From NCBI RefSeq assembly GCF_001655675.1, contig NZ_LYRP01000022.1, positions 458,204 through 522,203 of the forward strand: a stretch of DNA of 64,000 nucleotides, given 5' to 3'. A model generated the notes under the pieces. It made no database searches and was not told the DNA's origin. It worked only from the letters and a program-made list of their open reading frames with translations. This DNA comes from Mangrovibacter phragmitis (GTDB taxonomy: Bacteria; Pseudomonadota; Gammaproteobacteria; Enterobacterales; Enterobacteriaceae). Both the position numbers and the translations under genes were made by a program. Of the stretch, positions 41,905 through 53,356 are shown piece after piece. How positions within the stretch are numbered: the stretch's first letter is position 1; the number at the start of each line of letters is the position of its first letter.

Positions 41905-42930
41905 ATGCCTTCAATTCGACTGGCTGATTTAGCCCAGCAATTGGATGCCGAGTTACACGGTGATGGCGATATCGTCATCACCGGTGTGGCCTCGATGCAA
42001 TCTGCCGGGGAAGGCCAAATAACCTTTATGGTTAATCCACGTTATCGCGAGCATCTGGCCCAATGCCAGGCTTCTGCTGTTGTGATGACAACGGATGATT
42101 TACCCTACGCAAAAAGTGCGGCATTGGTGGTTAAAAACCCGTATGTGACTTATGCGCGTATGGCGCAAATTCTGGATACAACGCCGCAACCTGCAAAAAA
42201 TATAGCTCCGAGTGCAGTTGTCGATGCCACCGCCAAATTAGGTGACAATGTGGCGATTGGCGCAAACGCGGTTATTGAGTCAGGCGTTGAACTGGGCGAT
42301 AACGTAGTCATTGGTGCTGGCTGCTTTGTGGGTAAAAATACCCATATTGGCGCAGGCACACGTTTGTGGGCCAATGTCACGGTTTACCATGAAATTCATA
42401 TTGGCCAGTCCTGCCTTATCCAGTCCGGCACTGTGATTGGTTCTGACGGTTTCGGTTACGCTAACGAACGCGGCAACTGGATCAAAATTCCTCAGCTTGG
42501 TCGCGTAATTATTGGCGATAACGTTGAGATTGGCGCATGTACCACCATAGACCGTGGAGCCCTCGACGATACAGTTATTGGGCAGGGTGTCATTATTGAT
42601 AATCAGTGCCAGATTGCACATAACGTTGTGATTGGCGACAATACCGCAGTTGCTGGTGGTGTGATAATGGCTGGCAGCCTGAAAATTGGCCGCTACTGTA
42701 TGATTGGTGGCGCCAGTGTTATCAACGGCCACATGGAAATTTGCGATAAGGTCACAGTGACGGGTATGGGGATGGTCATGCGCCCGATTACTGAGCCTGG
42801 CGTGTATTCGTCTGGTATTCCTTTGCAACCCAATAAAGTCTGGCGCAAAACAGCTGCGTTGGTGATGAATATCGATGACCTGACAAAACGTCTTAAAGCC
42901 ATCGAGCGCAAAGTTAATCAACAAGACTGA
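41905..42930 (+). CDS. lpxD: UDP-3-O-(3-hydroxymyristoyl)glucosamine N-acyltransferase
   Basis: Third step of lipid A synthesis, adding the N-linked hydroxymyristoyl chain. It has 341 residues. An N-terminal uridine-binding domain is followed by a left-handed beta helix of hexapeptide repeats (about 100-300), with the catalytic histidine expected in [12 protein letters not shown]-terminal helix ends the protein. It is in the skp-lpxD-fabZ-lpxA-lpxB run. Confidence 0.98.
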   Translation: MPSIRLADLAQQLDAELHGDGDIVITGVASMQSAGEGQITFMVNPRYREHLAQCQASAVVMTTDDLPYAKSAALVVKNPYVTYARMAQILDTTPQPAKNIAPSAVVDATAKLGDNVAIGANAVIESGVELGDNVVIGAGCFVGKNTHIGAGTRLWANVTVYHEIHIGQSCLIQSGTVIGSDGFGYANERGNWIKIPQLGRVIIGDNVEIGACTTIDRGALDDTVIGQGVIIDNQCQIAHNVVIGDNTAVAGGVIMAGSLKIGRYCMIGGASVINGHMEICDKVTVTGMGMVMRPITEPGVYSSGIPLQPNKVWRKTAALVMNIDDLTKRLKAIERKVNQQD

Positions 42931-43043
42931 CATCACTCGCGCTGACACGGATGTTGCCTGATTATCGGCCTGCAAGCGATCTATTTAGGTTGCCGCAGGC
43001 CGTGTTATTATTGCTTTTTAGTATATTGAACAGGAAGAGTATT

Positions 43044-43499
43044 TTGACTACTGACACTCATACTCTGCACATTGAAGAGATTTTAGAGTTGCTGCCGCAT
43101 CGTTATCCTTTTTTGCTGGTAGACCGTGTGCTGGATTTTGAAGAAGGCCATTTTCTCCGTGCCGTGAAAAACGTTTCCGTCAATGAGCCGTTTTTCCAGG
43201 GACATTTCCCCGGTAAACCGATTTTTCCAGGTGTACTAATCCTGGAAGCGATGGCGCAGGCAACGGGAATTTTGGCATTTAAAAGCGTTGGTAAACTGGA
43301 GCCAGGTGAGCTTTACTATTTTGCAGGTATTGATGAAGCGCGTTTTAAACGCCCAGTCGTGCCTGGAGACCAGATGGTCATGGAAGTGACTTTCGAGAAA
43401 ACACGTCGTGGGCTGACCCGCTTTAAAGGCGTGGCTCTGGTTGACGGTAAAGTGGTTTGCGAAGCCACAATGATGTGTGCACGGAGCCGGGAGGCATAA
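43044..43499 (+). CDS. fabZ: 3-hydroxyacyl-[acyl-carrier-protein] dehydratase
   Basis: Dehydrates beta-hydroxyacyl-ACP in fatty-acid elongation and competes with LpxA and LpxD for hydroxymyristoyl-ACP. It has 151 residues with the hot-dog fold; catalytic His54 ([10 protein letters not shown]) and Glu68 (LILEAMAQ) are in place. The start is TTG at 43044 with AGGAAGAG upstream, as in E. coli; an upstream frame exists but is not supported. Confidence 0.97.
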   Translation: MTTDTHTLHIEEILELLPHRYPFLLVDRVLDFEEGHFLRAVKNVSVNEPFFQGHFPGKPIFPGVLILEAMAQATGILAFKSVGKLEPGELYYFAGIDEARFKRPVVPGDQMVMEVTFEKTRRGLTRFKGVALVDGKVVCEATMMCARSREA

Positions 43500-43502
43500 T
43501 AC

Positions 43503-44291
43503 GTGATAGATAAATCCGCCTTTATTCATCCTTCTGCCATTGTTGAAGACGGTGCTGTTATTGGTGCCGGTGCTCACATTGGTCCCTTTTGTATTGTCGG
43601 CCCCCATGTGGAAATTGGTTCTGGTACAGTTCTGAAATCCCATGTTGTTGTTAACGGCCATACGAAAATTGGCTGTGACAATGAGATTTACCAGTTTGCT
43701 TCTATTGGCGAAGTGAATCAGGACCTCAAATACGCAGGTGAACCAACGCGTGTAGAAATTGGTGATCGCAATCGCATTCGTGAAAGTGTCACTATTCATC
43801 GCGGAACAGCTCAGGGCGGGGGATTGACAAAGGTGGGCAGCGATAACCTGTTGATGATCAATGCGCATATTGCGCATGATTGCACTGTAGGAAATCGTTG
43901 TATCCTTGCAAATAATGCAACACTTGCCGGGCATGTGTCTGTTGATGATTTCGCGATTATTGGCGGTATGACGGCTGTGCACCAATTCTGCATTATTGGC
44001 GCTCACGTCATGGTCGGTGGTTGTTCTGGGGTTGCTCAGGACGTACCACCGTATGTGATAGCGCAGGGTAACCATGCATCACCATTTGGTGTGAATATTG
44101 AAGGTCTGAAACGCCGTGGCTTTAGCCGTGAAGCGATTACAGCTATCCGCAGTGCGTACAAGTTACTGTATCGTAGCGGTAAAACACTGGAAGATGTGAA
44201 GCCGGAAATTACCGAGCTGGCTGCTAACGTTCCTGAGGTTGCACTATTCACCGAGTTCTTTGAGCGCTCGACACGCGGTTTGATTCGTTAA
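43503..44291 (+). CDS. lpxA: UDP-N-acetylglucosamine acyltransferase
   Basis: First step of lipid A synthesis. It has 262 residues, with a long left-handed beta helix of hexapeptide repeats and catalytic His125 (INAHIAHDC). The start is GTG at 43503, three bases after the fabZ stop. The lpxB ATG follows its stop without a gap, so the genes are tightly coupled. Confidence 0.98.
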   Translation: MIDKSAFIHPSAIVEDGAVIGAGAHIGPFCIVGPHVEIGSGTVLKSHVVVNGHTKIGCDNEIYQFASIGEVNQDLKYAGEPTRVEIGDRNRIRESVTIHRGTAQGGGLTKVGSDNLLMINAHIAHDCTVGNRCILANNATLAGHVSVDDFAIIGGMTAVHQFCIIGAHVMVGGCSGVAQDVPPYVIAQGNHASPFGVNIEGLKRRGFSREAITAIRSAYKLLYRSGKTLEDVKPEITELAANVPEVALFTEFFERSTRGLIR

Positions 44292-45440
44292 ATGAAACCT
44301 GCTCGTCCCCTCACTATTGCCCTGGTCGCCGGAGAAACCTCCGGCGATATTCTTGGTGCCGGTCTGATAAAAGCTCTGAAAGCCCGTGTCCCTGATGCCC
44401 GCTTTGTTGGGGTCGCAGGACCACGCATGCAGGCTGAAGGGTGCGAAGTCTGGTATGAAATGGAAGAACTGGCCGTAATGGGCATTGTTGAAGTGTTAGG
44501 GCGTTTACCGCGGCTGCTTCATGTCCGTGCTGACCTGACCCGGCGTTTCAGTGAACTCAGGCCAGATGTGTTTGTGGGTATTGATGCGCCCGATTTCAAT
44601 CTCACACTGGAAGAACGCCTCAAACAGCGTGGAATACGTACTGTTCATTATGTCAGCCCTTCAGTGTGGGCATGGCGGCAAAAGCGTGTATTCAAAATAG
44701 GGCGGGCAACAGATATCGTTCTGGCGTTTCTGCCATTTGAAAAAGCCTTTTATGATCGCTACTCGGTGGCATGCCGGTTTATTGGGCACACAATGGCCGA
44801 TGCTATGCCCCTGGACCCGGACAAGCAGGCAGCACGTAAAATATTGGGGCTGGATCCGCAAGCGCGATGTCTTGCATTGCTGCCAGGAAGCCGGCATGCC
44901 GAAGTGTCGATGCTGAGCGCTGATTTTATCGCTACAGCACAGCTACTTCGCCAGCGTTGGCCTAATCTTGAAGTCGTTGTGCCGCTGGTCAACGCTAAAC
45001 GCCGGGCTGAGTTTGAAGAGATTAAACAGCGTGTTGCTCCTGATTTTCCGCTCCACTTACTGGACGGGCAGGCACGCGAAGCCATGGTTGCCAGTGATGC
45101 TGCATTACTGGCCTCGGGCACTGCTGCTTTGGAATGTATGCTGGCGAAATGTCCTATGGTTGTCGGGTATCGCATGAAACCCTTCACTTTTTGGCTGGCC
45201 AAACGTCTGGTGAAAACACAATATGTCTCGTTGCCTAATTTGCTGGCCGGGCGCGAACTGGTACCGGAATTACTGCAGGATGAATGCCAGCCAGAAAAAC
45301 TGGCGCAGGCATTAATTCCCATGCTGGAAGGCGGAGATGAGAGCCAGCATTTGCATGACACCTTCCGGGCATTACATGAGCAAATCCGGTGCAATGCAGA
45401 TGATCAGGCAGCACAGGCTGTACTGGAGTTAGTTCAATGA
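44292..45440 (+). CDS. lpxB: Lipid-A-disaccharide synthase
   Basis: Joins UDP-diacylglucosamine and lipid X to form the beta-1,6 disaccharide of lipid A; a peripheral GT-B type enzyme of family GT19. It has 382 residues. Motifs: [14 protein letters not shown] at the N-terminus, [10 protein letters not shown], and the C-terminal LASGTAALE donor-site motif. Starts directly after the lpxA stop and overlaps rnhB by four bases. Confidence 0.98.
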   Translation: MKPARPLTIALVAGETSGDILGAGLIKALKARVPDARFVGVAGPRMQAEGCEVWYEMEELAVMGIVEVLGRLPRLLHVRADLTRRFSELRPDVFVGIDAPDFNLTLEERLKQRGIRTVHYVSPSVWAWRQKRVFKIGRATDIVLAFLPFEKAFYDRYSVACRFIGHTMADAMPLDPDKQAARKILGLDPQARCLALLPGSRHAEVSMLSADFIATAQLLRQRWPNLEVVVPLVNAKRRAEFEEIKQRVAPDFPLHLLDGQAREAMVASDAALLASGTAALECMLAKCPMVVGYRMKPFTFWLAKRLVKTQYVSLPNLLAGRELVPELLQDECQPEKLAQALIPMLEGGDESQHLHDTFRALHEQIRCNADDQAAQAVLELVQ

Positions 45441-46030
45441 GTGAGTTTATCTACCCACACACATACAGAGTGGCGGGGGTTGATGAAGTGGGGCGAGGCC
45501 CACTTGTTGGAGCAGTGGTGACTGCCGCCGTTATCCTCGATCCTGCCCGTCCAATATCAGGGCTGGCGGATTCGAAAAAGTTATCAGAAAAACGCCGTCT
45601 GTCACTGTACGACGAGATTGTTGATAAAGCTCTTGCCTGGAGCCTTGGTCGTGCTGAACCGGCAGAAATAGATTCACTGAATATTCTTCATGCTACTATG
45701 CTTGCGATGCAGCGTGCTGTTGCCGGTTTGAGCATTTCGCCTGAGTATGTATTGATAGATGGTAACCGTTGCCCGGTATTGCCTGTGCCTTCAATGGCCG
45801 TCGTCAAAGGTGACAGTCTGGTAGCGGAAATCAGTGCTGCTTCCATTCTGGCAAAAGTAACCCGCGATAAAGAAATGGTCGAACTGGACTTACAATATCC
45901 AGAATATGGGTTTGCTCAACATAAAGGCTACCCGACAGCTTATCACCTTGAAAAATTGGCGGCCCTGGGTGCGACAGAGCATCATCGCCGCAGTTTTTCC
46001 CCAGTCAAAAGGGCTCTGGGTCTGGCCTGA
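45437..46030 (+). CDS. rnhB: Ribonuclease HII
   Basis: Cuts RNA in RNA-DNA hybrids and starts ribonucleotide excision repair. It has 197 residues. The active-site pair Asp16-Glu17 is in [10 protein letters not shown]; further acidic residues are in [10 protein letters not shown] and in the region after SILAKVTRD. The start overlaps the lpxB stop (ATGA). It precedes dnaE, a common grouping. Confidence 0.97.
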   Translation: MSEFIYPHTYRVAGVDEVGRGPLVGAVVTAAVILDPARPISGLADSKKLSEKRRLSLYDEIVDKALAWSLGRAEPAEIDSLNILHATMLAMQRAVAGLSISPEYVLIDGNRCPVLPVPSMAVVKGDSLVAEISAASILAKVTRDKEMVELDLQYPEYGFAQHKGYPTAYHLEKLAALGATEHHRRSFSPVKRALGLA

Positions 46031-46071
46031 AGTACGGCCTGTCCAGTTGAGACCATTAACCGGATGAAGAG

Positions 46072-49000
46072 ATGGCTGAACCACGTTTTGTCCACTTACG
46101 GATACACAGTGATTACTCAATGATTGACGGCCTGGCGAAAGTCGGGCCGTTGGTTAAAAAAGCTGCGTCACTTAACATGCCAGCGATGGCCATTACGGAT
46201 TTCACCAACTTGTGTGGTCTGGTGAAGTTTTATGGTGGCGCGCATGGTGTCGGCATGAAGCCTATTGTTGGCGCGGACCTGCAAATGACCAGTGAGATCA
46301 GTGGCGATGAAATGACGCAACTGACTGTGCTGGCTGTCAACAATACCGGTTATCAAAACCTTACCTTGCTTATTTCACATGCCTACCAGCGTGGTTATGG
46401 TGATGCAGGCCCGTGGATTGACCGTGAGTGGCTGGTTGAGTTGAGTGAAGGGCTGATAATCCTTTCCGGTGGGCGCATGGGAGAGGTGGGAAAAGCGATA
46501 CTGCGTGGTAATGATGTTCAGGTCGAGCAAAGCCTGGCTTTCTGGAAACAACATTTTCCGAACCGGTTCTACCTTGAATTGATTCGCACCGGGCGACCTG
46601 ATGAAGAAAACTATTTGCACGCAGCAGTAAAGCTTGCGGAGCAGCATGATTTGCCTGTTGTTGCAACCAACGATGTCCGTTTCCTTGAAGCATCGGACTT
46701 TGATGCCCATGAGATTCGTGTCGCTATTCATGATGGTTTTACACTTGATGACCCTAAACGCCCGCGCCTCTACTCTGCGCAGCAGTACATGCGCAGTGAA
46801 GACGAAATGTGCGAATTGTTCGCTGACATTCCGGAAGCGCTGGAAAACAGCGTAGAAATTGCGAAGCGTTGCAATGTCACAGTGCGCCTTGGCGAATATT
46901 TCCTTCCCAAGTTCCCAACTGGTGATATGTCCACCGAGGACTTCCTGGTAAAAAAATCTCGCGAAGGCCTTGAAGAACGCCTTGCTTTCTTGTTCCCGGA
47001 TGAAGAAGAACGCCAGAAACGGCGGCCTCCCTATGATGAACGCCTGGAAACAGAACTCAAGGTTATCAACCAAATGGGGTTCCCGGGGTACTTCCTGATA
47101 GTAATGGAGTTTATCCAGTGGTCGAAAGATAACGGCGTTCCCGTTGGCCCTGGTCGTGGTTCAGGAGCGGGCTCGCTGGTGGCATATTCCCTGAAGATTA
47201 CCGACCTCGATCCCCTGGCGCTGGATTTGCTGTTTGAACGCTTTCTGAACCCAGAACGTGTTTCCATGCCTGACTTCGACGTCGATTTTTGTATGGAAAA
47301 GCGCGACCGGGTTATTGACCATGTTGCGGATATGTACGGGCGTGATGCGGTTTCGCAGATAATCACATTCGGTACCATGGCGGCCAAAGCGGTTATTCGC
47401 GATGTTGGCCGTGTACTTGGGCACCCGTATGGTTTTGTCGACCGTATTTCGAAACTGGTTCCTCCAGACCCGGGGATGACCCTCGCCAAGGCGTTTGAGG
47501 CCGAGCCACAGCTACCAGAAATCTATGAAGCGGATGAAGAAGTTCGTGCGCTGATTGATATGGCACGTAAGCTGGAAGGTGTTACGCGTAATGCCGGGAA
47601 ACATGCGGGGGGCGTGGTCATTTCGCCCACCAAAATTACTGATTTTGCACCATTATATTGCGATGAACTGGGTGGGCACCCGGTTACTCAGTTTGATAAA
47701 AGTGATGTTGAATATGCCGGTCTGGTGAAGTTTGACTTCCTTGGCTTGCGGACACTGACCATCATCAACTGGGCGATGGAAATGATCAACGCCCGCAGGG
47801 AGCGTGAAGGGCTGCCGCCGTTAGATATTGCGGCGATTCCGCTTGATGATAAAAAAAGTTTCGATATGCTGCAGCGCTCAGAAACAACCGCGGTATTCCA
47901 GTTGGAATCCCGTGGTATGAAAGATCTGATTAAGCGCCTGCAGCCTGACTGCTTTGAAGACATGATAGCCCTGGTGGCACTGTTCCGGCCCGGGCCGTTG
48001 CAGTCCGGTATGGTGGATAACTTCATTGACCGTAAACACGGGCGAGAAGAAATATCCTATCCTGATGTTCAGTGGCAACACGAAAGCCTGAAGCCTGTTC
48101 TTGAGCCGACTTATGGCATTATTCTGTATCAGGAACAGGTGATGCAGATAGCGCAGGTTCTCTCTGGGTATACTCTGGGTGGCGCAGATATGCTGCGGCG
48201 CGCCATGGGTAAGAAAAAGCCAGAAGAAATGGCCAAACAACGCGGTACCTTTGAAGAAGGTGCGAAAAAAAATGGCGTTGATGGCGAACTGGCAATGAAA
48301 ATCTTTGACCTGGTGGAGAAATTCGCCGGTTATGGGTTTAACAAGTCACACTCAGCGGCTTATGCTCTGGTGTCGTATCAGACGCTTTGGCTTAAGGCAC
48401 ACTATCCCGCTGAGTTTATGGCGGCGGTGATGACCGCTGATATGGACAATACCGATAAAATTGTCGGGCTGGTGGATGAGTGCTGGCGGATGGGGCTCAA
48501 AATTCTGCCACCAGATATAAATTCTGGTCTTTATCACTTCCATGTGAATAATGACGGGGAAATTGTGTATGGCATTGGCGCAATCAAAGGTGTGGGTGAA
48601 GGCCCGATTGAAGCCATTATTGAAGCGCGCAATGAAGGGGGCTATTTCCGCGAGTTGTTCGATCTCTGTGCCCGTACTGATACTAAGAAGTTAAACAGGC
48701 GAGTGCTGGAAAAACTGATTATGTCGGGGGCGTTTGACCGGCTGGGCCCACACCGGGCTGCGCTGATGAACGCTCTTGGTGATGCGCTGAAAGCGGCCGA
48801 TCAGCATGCCAAAGCCGAAGCCATTGGTCAGGCTGATATGTTTGGTGTACTGGCGGAAGAGCCTGAGCAGGTAGAGCAATCTTATGCCAGTGTAACACCC
48901 TGGCCTGAACAGGTTGTACTGGATGGCGAGCGCGAAACCCTTGGACTATACCTTACCGGTCACCCTATTAATCAGTATCTGAAAGAAATTGAGCGGTATG

Positions 49001-49554
49001 TTGGAGGAATGCGTCTGAAAGATATGCACCCGACCGAGCGTGGTAAAGTTACCACTGCTGCAGGTTTGGTGCTTGCTGCGCGGGTTATGGTCACCAAGCG
49101 AGGCAACCGTATTGGTATTTGTACTCTGGATGACCGTTCTGGTCGCCTGGAAGTGATGTTATTTACCGATGCTCTGGACAAATACCAGCAATTGCTGGAA
49201 AAAGACCGTATTTTGATCGTCAGTGGACAGGTCAGCTTTGATGACTTCAGCGGGGGGCTTAAAATGACCGCCCGTGAAGTCATAGATATTGACGAAGCCC
49301 GGGAAAAATATGCACGCGGGCTTGCTATCTCGCTGACGGACAGGCAAATTGATGACCAGCTTTTAAACCGTCTCCGCCAGTCACTGGAACCTCACCGTTC
49401 GGGGACTATTCCGGTACATCTCTATTATCAGAGGGCGGACGCACGTGCGCGGTTACGCTTTGGGGCAACGTGGCGTGTATCTCCGAGTGATCGTTTACTT
49501 AACGATTTACGTGGTCTTATTGGCCCGGAGCAGGTGGAACTGGAGTTTGACTAA
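46072..49554 (+). CDS. dnaE: DNA polymerase III alpha subunit
   Basis: Replicative polymerase. It has 1160 residues, the same as E. coli. Domains: N-terminal PHP ([15 protein letters not shown]), palm with the catalytic aspartates in PDFDVDF near residue 400 and a third near 555, fingers, tandem helix-hairpin-helix, and an OB fold. The internal beta-clamp motif QADMFGVL near 920 is intact. It begins 41 bases after rnhB and is followed by accA after 12 bases. Confidence 0.99.
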   Translation: MAEPRFVHLRIHSDYSMIDGLAKVGPLVKKAASLNMPAMAITDFTNLCGLVKFYGGAHGVGMKPIVGADLQMTSEISGDEMTQLTVLAVNNTGYQNLTLLISHAYQRGYGDAGPWIDREWLVELSEGLIILSGGRMGEVGKAILRGNDVQVEQSLAFWKQHFPNRFYLELIRTGRPDEENYLHAAVKLAEQHDLPVVATNDVRFLEASDFDAHEIRVAIHDGFTLDDPKRPRLYSAQQYMRSEDEMCELFADIPEALENSVEIAKRCNVTVRLGEYFLPKFPTGDMSTEDFLVKKSREGLEERLAFLFPDEEERQKRRPPYDERLETELKVINQMGFPGYFLIVMEFIQWSKDNGVPVGPGRGSGAGSLVAYSLKITDLDPLALDLLFERFLNPERVSMPDFDVDFCMEKRDRVIDHVADMYGRDAVSQIITFGTMAAKAVIRDVGRVLGHPYGFVDRISKLVPPDPGMTLAKAFEAEPQLPEIYEADEEVRALIDMARKLEGVTRNAGKHAGGVVISPTKITDFAPLYCDELGGHPVTQFDKSDVEYAGLVKFDFLGLRTLTIINWAMEMINARREREGLPPLDIAAIPLDDKKSFDMLQRSETTAVFQLESRGMKDLIKRLQPDCFEDMIALVALFRPGPLQSGMVDNFIDRKHGREEISYPDVQWQHESLKPVLEPTYGIILYQEQVMQIAQVLSGYTLGGADMLRRAMGKKKPEEMAKQRGTFEEGAKKNGVDGELAMKIFDLVEKFAGYGFNKSHSAAYALVSYQTLWLKAHYPAEFMAAVMTADMDNTDKIVGLVDECWRMGLKILPPDINSGLYHFHVNNDGEIVYGIGAIKGVGEGPIEAIIEARNEGGYFRELFDLCARTDTKKLNRRVLEKLIMSGAFDRLGPHRAALMNALGDALKAADQHAKAEAIGQADMFGVLAEEPEQVEQSYASVTPWPEQVVLDGERETLGLYLTGHPINQYLKEIERYVGGMRLKDMHPTERGKVTTAAGLVLAARVMVTKRGNRIGICTLDDRSGRLEVMLFTDALDKYQQLLEKDRILIVSGQVSFDDFSGGLKMTAREVIDIDEAREKYARGLAISLTDRQIDDQLLNRLRQSLEPHRSGTIPVHLYYQRADARARLRFGATWRVSPSDRLLNDLRGLIGPEQVELEFD

Positions 49555-49566
49555 AACAGGAATATT

Positions 49567-50526
49567 ATGAGTCTGAATTTCCTTGATTTTGAACAGCCTA
49601 TTGCAGAGCTGGAAGCGAAAATCGATTCCTTGACCAGCGTAGGCCGTCAGGATGAAAAACTGGATATAAATATCGACGAAGAAGTTCACCGTTTGCGCGA
49701 AAAAAGCGTGGAACTGACGCGTAAAATCTTCGCTGATTTGGGGGCCTGGCAAATTGCACAGCTCGCCCGTCATCCTCTGCGTCCTTATACTCTGGATTAT
49801 GTTCGCCTGGCGTTCGATGAGTTTGATGAGCTGGCCGGAGACCGTGCTTATGCTGACGATAAAGCGATTGTCGGCGGTATTGCGCGTTTAGATGGGCGCC
49901 CGGTGATGATAATCGGCCACCAGAAAGGCCGTGAAACCAAAGAGAAGATCCGCCGTAACTTTGGTATGCCGGCACCAGAAGGTTACCGCAAAGCGTTGCG
50001 CCTGATGGAAATGGCTGAGCGCTTCAATATGCCCATTATTACCTTTATTGACACTCCTGGCGCTTATCCTGGTGTGGGTGCTGAAGAGCGTGGTCAGTCT
50101 GAAGCGATTGCCCGTAACCTGCGCGAAATGTCTCGCCTGAAAGTGCCTGTCATCTGTACAGTCATCGGTGAGGGGGGCTCAGGTGGTGCTCTGGCAATTG
50201 GCGTTGGCGATAAAGTCAACATGTTGCAATACAGCACTTATTCTGTGATTTCACCGGAAGGTTGTGCCTCTATTCTGTGGAAAAGTGCGGATAAAGCCCC
50301 ACTGGCTGCAGAGGCGATGGGAATTACCGCCCCACGTCTTAAAGAACTGAAACTGATAGACAGTGTAGTTGCCGAACCTCTGGGTGGGGCTCATCGTAAC
50401 CCCGAAACCATGGCAGAATCATTGAAAGCGCAATTGATTGCTGATCTTGCTGATTTAGACGTGTTAAGTAAAGATGAATTACTCGACAGGCGTTATCAGC
50501 GTTTGATGACCTACGGTTACGCTTAA
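49567..50526 (+). CDS. accA: Acetyl-CoA carboxylase carboxyltransferase alpha subunit
   Basis: With AccD transfers the carboxyl group from biotin on AccB to acetyl-CoA, giving malonyl-CoA. It has 319 residues. The crotonase-like core shows [21 protein letters not shown]'s parts ([18 protein letters not shown]) and the oxyanion segment [21 protein letters not shown] precedes the ATG. It is last in the essential cluster; an unusual hairpin array follows it. Confidence 0.99.
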   Translation: MSLNFLDFEQPIAELEAKIDSLTSVGRQDEKLDINIDEEVHRLREKSVELTRKIFADLGAWQIAQLARHPLRPYTLDYVRLAFDEFDELAGDRAYADDKAIVGGIARLDGRPVMIIGHQKGRETKEKIRRNFGMPAPEGYRKALRLMEMAERFNMPIITFIDTPGAYPGVGAEERGQSEAIARNLREMSRLKVPVICTVIGEGGSGGALAIGVGDKVNMLQYSTYSVISPEGCASILWKSADKAPLAAEAMGITAPRLKELKLIDSVVAEPLGGAHRNPETMAESLKAQLIADLADLDVLSKDELLDRRYQRLMTYGYA

Positions 50527-50542
50527 TCAACCGACTGTCTTA

Positions 50543-50727
50543 AAGGGCCGCTTAGCGGCCCTTGAGCCTGATGACAAACCTCATGTTCGCAGAGAACGAG
50601 AGGATGTCACCCAATAAAAACCAGGAAAATCAATTCATTGATTTTCGGCTGCTAGCTAAAAAGAAGGAAAAACCACGCTTTTTCCTTCTTTTTCATCAAT
50701 CGGAAGGGCCGCTTAGCGGCCCTTTTT
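50543..50727 (+). repeat. Five-hairpin array flanked by two identical 21-bp palindromes (accA-ldcC)
   Basis: Copy A (50543-50563) and copy B (50704-50724) are identical 21-base palindromic units with core GGGCCGCTTAGCGGCCC. Copy B is followed by TTT and looks like an intrinsic terminator; copy A is not. Between them lie three more hairpins: 50573-50608 (GACA, CCTC, GTTC pairing with GAAC, GAGG, TGTC), 50625-50646 (10-base perfect arms GAAAATCAAT/ATTGATTTTC), and 50658-50693 (15-base perfect arms AAAAAGAAGGAAAAA with a CCACGC loop, also terminator-like). I see no credible gene inside. It may be a decayed or miniature element, or a structured 3' UTR. Confidence 0.8.
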
Positions 50728-50787
50728 CGTTTCAGGAATCAGACAGCCTGGTTATGCTTACACAAAGGAATAAGCAAAGAGGTAAAT

Positions 50788-52923
50788 GTGAATATTATCG
50801 CTATCATGGAAACGCATGGTGTGTTTTATAAAGAAGGTCCATTACGTGAACTGGCTGATGCCCTGCGCCAGCAGAATTTTCAACTTATCTTCCCGGGAAG
50901 CAGTGCAGACTTACTGAAATTGCTTGAGCATAATCCGCGCATTTGTGGTGTGGTGTTTGACTGGGATGACTACGGCCTGGAGTTGTGCCCGGAAATCAAC
51001 CAACTGAACGAACATTTGCCTTTGTATGCGTTCATCAATACGCACTCCACGTTAGATGTCAGTACCAATGAAATGCGTATGGCATTGTGTTTTTTTGAAT
51101 ACACCCTTGGAGTGGCACATGATATTGCTCAGCGTATTGTTCAGTACACTGATGAATATCTTGATGCCATTACTCCCCCTTTTACCAAAGCGCTGTTTAC
51201 TTATGTAAAAGAAGGGAAATACACATTTTGTACCCCGGGCCATATGGGTGGAACAGCTTATCAAAAGAGCCCGGTGGGGTGTCTGTTTTACGATTTCTTT
51301 GGTGAGAATACCTTAAAGGCAGATGTCTCCATCTCTGTTACTGAACTGGGGTCTTTATTAGATCATTCCGGGCCACATTTAGAGGCAGAAGAGTATATTG
51401 CTCGCACCTTTGGTGCCGAGCAGAGCTATATGGTCACAAATGGGACATCCACTTCGAACAAAATTGTGGGCATGTATGCGGCACCCGCTGGCAGTACTGT
51501 GCTGGTTGATCGTAACTGCCATAAATCTCTGACGCATTTGCTGATGATGAGCGATATTGTGCCACTCTGGTTAAAGCCGACACGTAATGCTCTGGGGATT
51601 CTGGGCGGTATTCCGCAGTCACAATTTTCACATGAGAGTATTGAGGCCAAAGTGGCGTTAACGCCTGGTGCGAGCTGGCCTGTTCATGCTGTGATAACCA
51701 ACTCTACCTACGATGGTTTGCTGTACAACACCAACTGGATCAAGCAAACCCTGGATGTTCCTTCTATTCATTTTGATTCAGCCTGGGTGCCCTATACCCA
51801 GTTCCATCCTATTTATAATGGAAAAAGTGGCATGAGTGGGGAGCGGGTTCCGGGCAAGGTCTTTTTTGAAACGCAGTCCACACACAAAATGTTGGCCGCG
51901 CTTTCTCAGGCATCGCTGATTCATATTAAAGGTGACTATGACGAGGAAACCTTTAACGAAGCATACATGATGCATACTTCCACATCTCCCAGTTACCCAC
52001 TGGTGGCTTCCATTGAAACTGCGGCGGCAATGTTACGGGGAAATCCCGGCCGGCGGTTGATTAACCGCTCAGTTGAACGGGCCCTGCATTTTCGCAAAGA
52101 GATTAAGCGCCTGCGAGAAGAAGCTGATGGGTGGTTTTTTGATATCTGGCAGCCAGAAGATATTGATGAAGCAGATTGTTGGCCCATAGAACCCGGAGAG
52201 GACTGGCACGGTTTTCGTGACGCCTGCCATGCTCATATGTACCTTGATCCTGTCAAAGTTACGATCCTCACGCCTGGTATGGATCAGCAGGGTACTATGG
52301 CGAGCGAAGGGATCCCAGCCGCGCTGGTCGCCAGGTTCCTTGATGAACGCGGCGTGGTGGTGGAAAAAACTGGGCCGTATAATCTGTTGTTCCTGTTCAG
52401 TATTGGTATTGATAAAACCCGGGCGATGAGCCTGTTGCGTGGCCTGATGGAATTCAAGCGCGCTTATGACCTGAATCTGCGGGTGCGCAATATACTGCCA
52501 GACCTGTATGCAGAGGCACCTGATTTTTATCGCAATATGCGAATTCAGACACTGGCACAAGGGATCCATGATCTTATCCAGCAGCATGAGTTGCCACGCC
52601 TGATGTTAAATGCGTTTGATACGCTGCCCGAAATGGCATTGACACCCCATCAAATGTATCAGCAACAATTACGCGGTAATGTAGAAACTGTAGAAATTGA
52701 GAAACTTGCTGGTCGAGTTTCGGCGAATATGATCTTACCTTATCCTCCTGGTGTTCCCGTTGTTATGCCTGGTGAACGTATCACTGACGCAAGCAGGGGA
52801 GTGCTGGACTTTCTGCTAATGCTTTGTTCCATAGGTAAACATTACCCTGGGTTTGAAACGGATATTCATGGGGCGAGGCTTGGGGAAGACGGTATCTACC
52901 GTGTGCGGGTGTTAAAAGAATAA
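50788..52923 (+). CDS. ldcC: Lysine decarboxylase (constitutive-type)
   Basis: PLP enzyme that converts lysine to cadaverine. It has 711 residues. An N-terminal wing/response-regulator-like domain (1-130) is followed by the fold-type I core with the PLP lysine in STHKMLA (about residue 367) and HFDSAWVPY, and a C-terminal domain. Position between accA and yaeR identifies it as LdcC and not CadA, which sits with cadB. The start is GTG at 50788 with AGAGG upstream. The family is inhibited by ppGpp and forms decamers (known for LdcI/LdcC). Confidence 0.95.
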   Translation: MNIIAIMETHGVFYKEGPLRELADALRQQNFQLIFPGSSADLLKLLEHNPRICGVVFDWDDYGLELCPEINQLNEHLPLYAFINTHSTLDVSTNEMRMALCFFEYTLGVAHDIAQRIVQYTDEYLDAITPPFTKALFTYVKEGKYTFCTPGHMGGTAYQKSPVGCLFYDFFGENTLKADVSISVTELGSLLDHSGPHLEAEEYIARTFGAEQSYMVTNGTSTSNKIVGMYAAPAGSTVLVDRNCHKSLTHLLMMSDIVPLWLKPTRNALGILGGIPQSQFSHESIEAKVALTPGASWPVHAVITNSTYDGLLYNTNWIKQTLDVPSIHFDSAWVPYTQFHPIYNGKSGMSGERVPGKVFFETQSTHKMLAALSQASLIHIKGDYDEETFNEAYMMHTSTSPSYPLVASIETAAAMLRGNPGRRLINRSVERALHFRKEIKRLREEADGWFFDIWQPEDIDEADCWPIEPGEDWHGFRDACHAHMYLDPVKVTILTPGMDQQGTMASEGIPAALVARFLDERGVVVEKTGPYNLLFLFSIGIDKTRAMSLLRGLMEFKRAYDLNLRVRNILPDLYAEAPDFYRNMRIQTLAQGIHDLIQQHELPRLMLNAFDTLPEMALTPHQMYQQQLRGNVETVEIEKLAGRVSANMILPYPPGVPVVMPGERITDASRGVLDFLLMLCSIGKHYPGFETDIHGARLGEDGIYRVRVLKE

Positions 52924-52961
52924 CAGGCATTTTTACGCTAAAAGAAAGGGATAATGACATT

Positions 52962-53351
52962 ATGCTGGCTATTAAACGCATCCATCATATTGCGATAATT
53001 GCATCCGACTATGCAGCAAGTAAGCAATTTTATTGCGACATTCTGGGTTTTACTCTGCTTGCGGAGGTTTACCGTGAAGCGCGGGACTCATGGAAGGCCG
53101 ACCTCGGTTTGAACGGGCAGTATGTTATTGAGCTTTTCTCATTCCCTTTTCCACCAGCCCGCCCTTCAAGGCCCGAAGCCTGTGGTTTGCGCCATCTGGC
53201 GTTTGCGGTAGACGATATTCAGGCGGCCGTGGGTGTGCTGCAGGACAAAGGGGTAACCTGCGAACCAGTGAGAACAGATGAGTTCACCGGGAAACGGTTC
53301 ACTTTTTTCAGTGACCCGGATGGGTTACCCCTCGAACTTTATCAGAGTTAA
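52962..53351 (+). CDS. yaeR: VOC (glyoxalase-like) family protein YaeR
   Basis: Small metalloenzyme-fold protein of 129 residues with two beta-alpha-beta-beta-beta repeats. Likely metal ligands: His in IHHIAIIA, Glu in YVIELFSF, His in LRHLAFAVDD and Glu in LPLELYQ. The substrate is unknown. It follows ldcC by 38 bases and is followed by tilS after five bases. Confidence 0.92.
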   Translation: MLAIKRIHHIAIIASDYAASKQFYCDILGFTLLAEVYREARDSWKADLGLNGQYVIELFSFPFPPARPSRPEACGLRHLAFAVDDIQAAVGVLQDKGVTCEPVRTDEFTGKRFTFFSDPDGLPLELYQS

Positions 53352-53356
53352 TTACT

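Noticed and set aside
43236..44075. Open frame on the minus strand opposite fabZ and lpxA (279 codons), and a similar one opposite lpxD at 42280-42975
   Set aside because: Hexapeptide-repeat codons of lpxA and lpxD read backwards give His/Asn-rich peptides; no independent support.
42230..44200. Repeated short motifs in lpxD and lpxA (and dapD) as DNA repeats
   Set aside because: These are the hexapeptide repeats of left-handed beta-helix acyltransferases, a protein-level feature.
50562..50831. 89-codon frame covering the accA-ldcC hairpin array
   Set aside because: It crosses several hairpins and the ldcC start, has no Shine-Dalgarno or recognisable sequence, and is better explained by the repeats.
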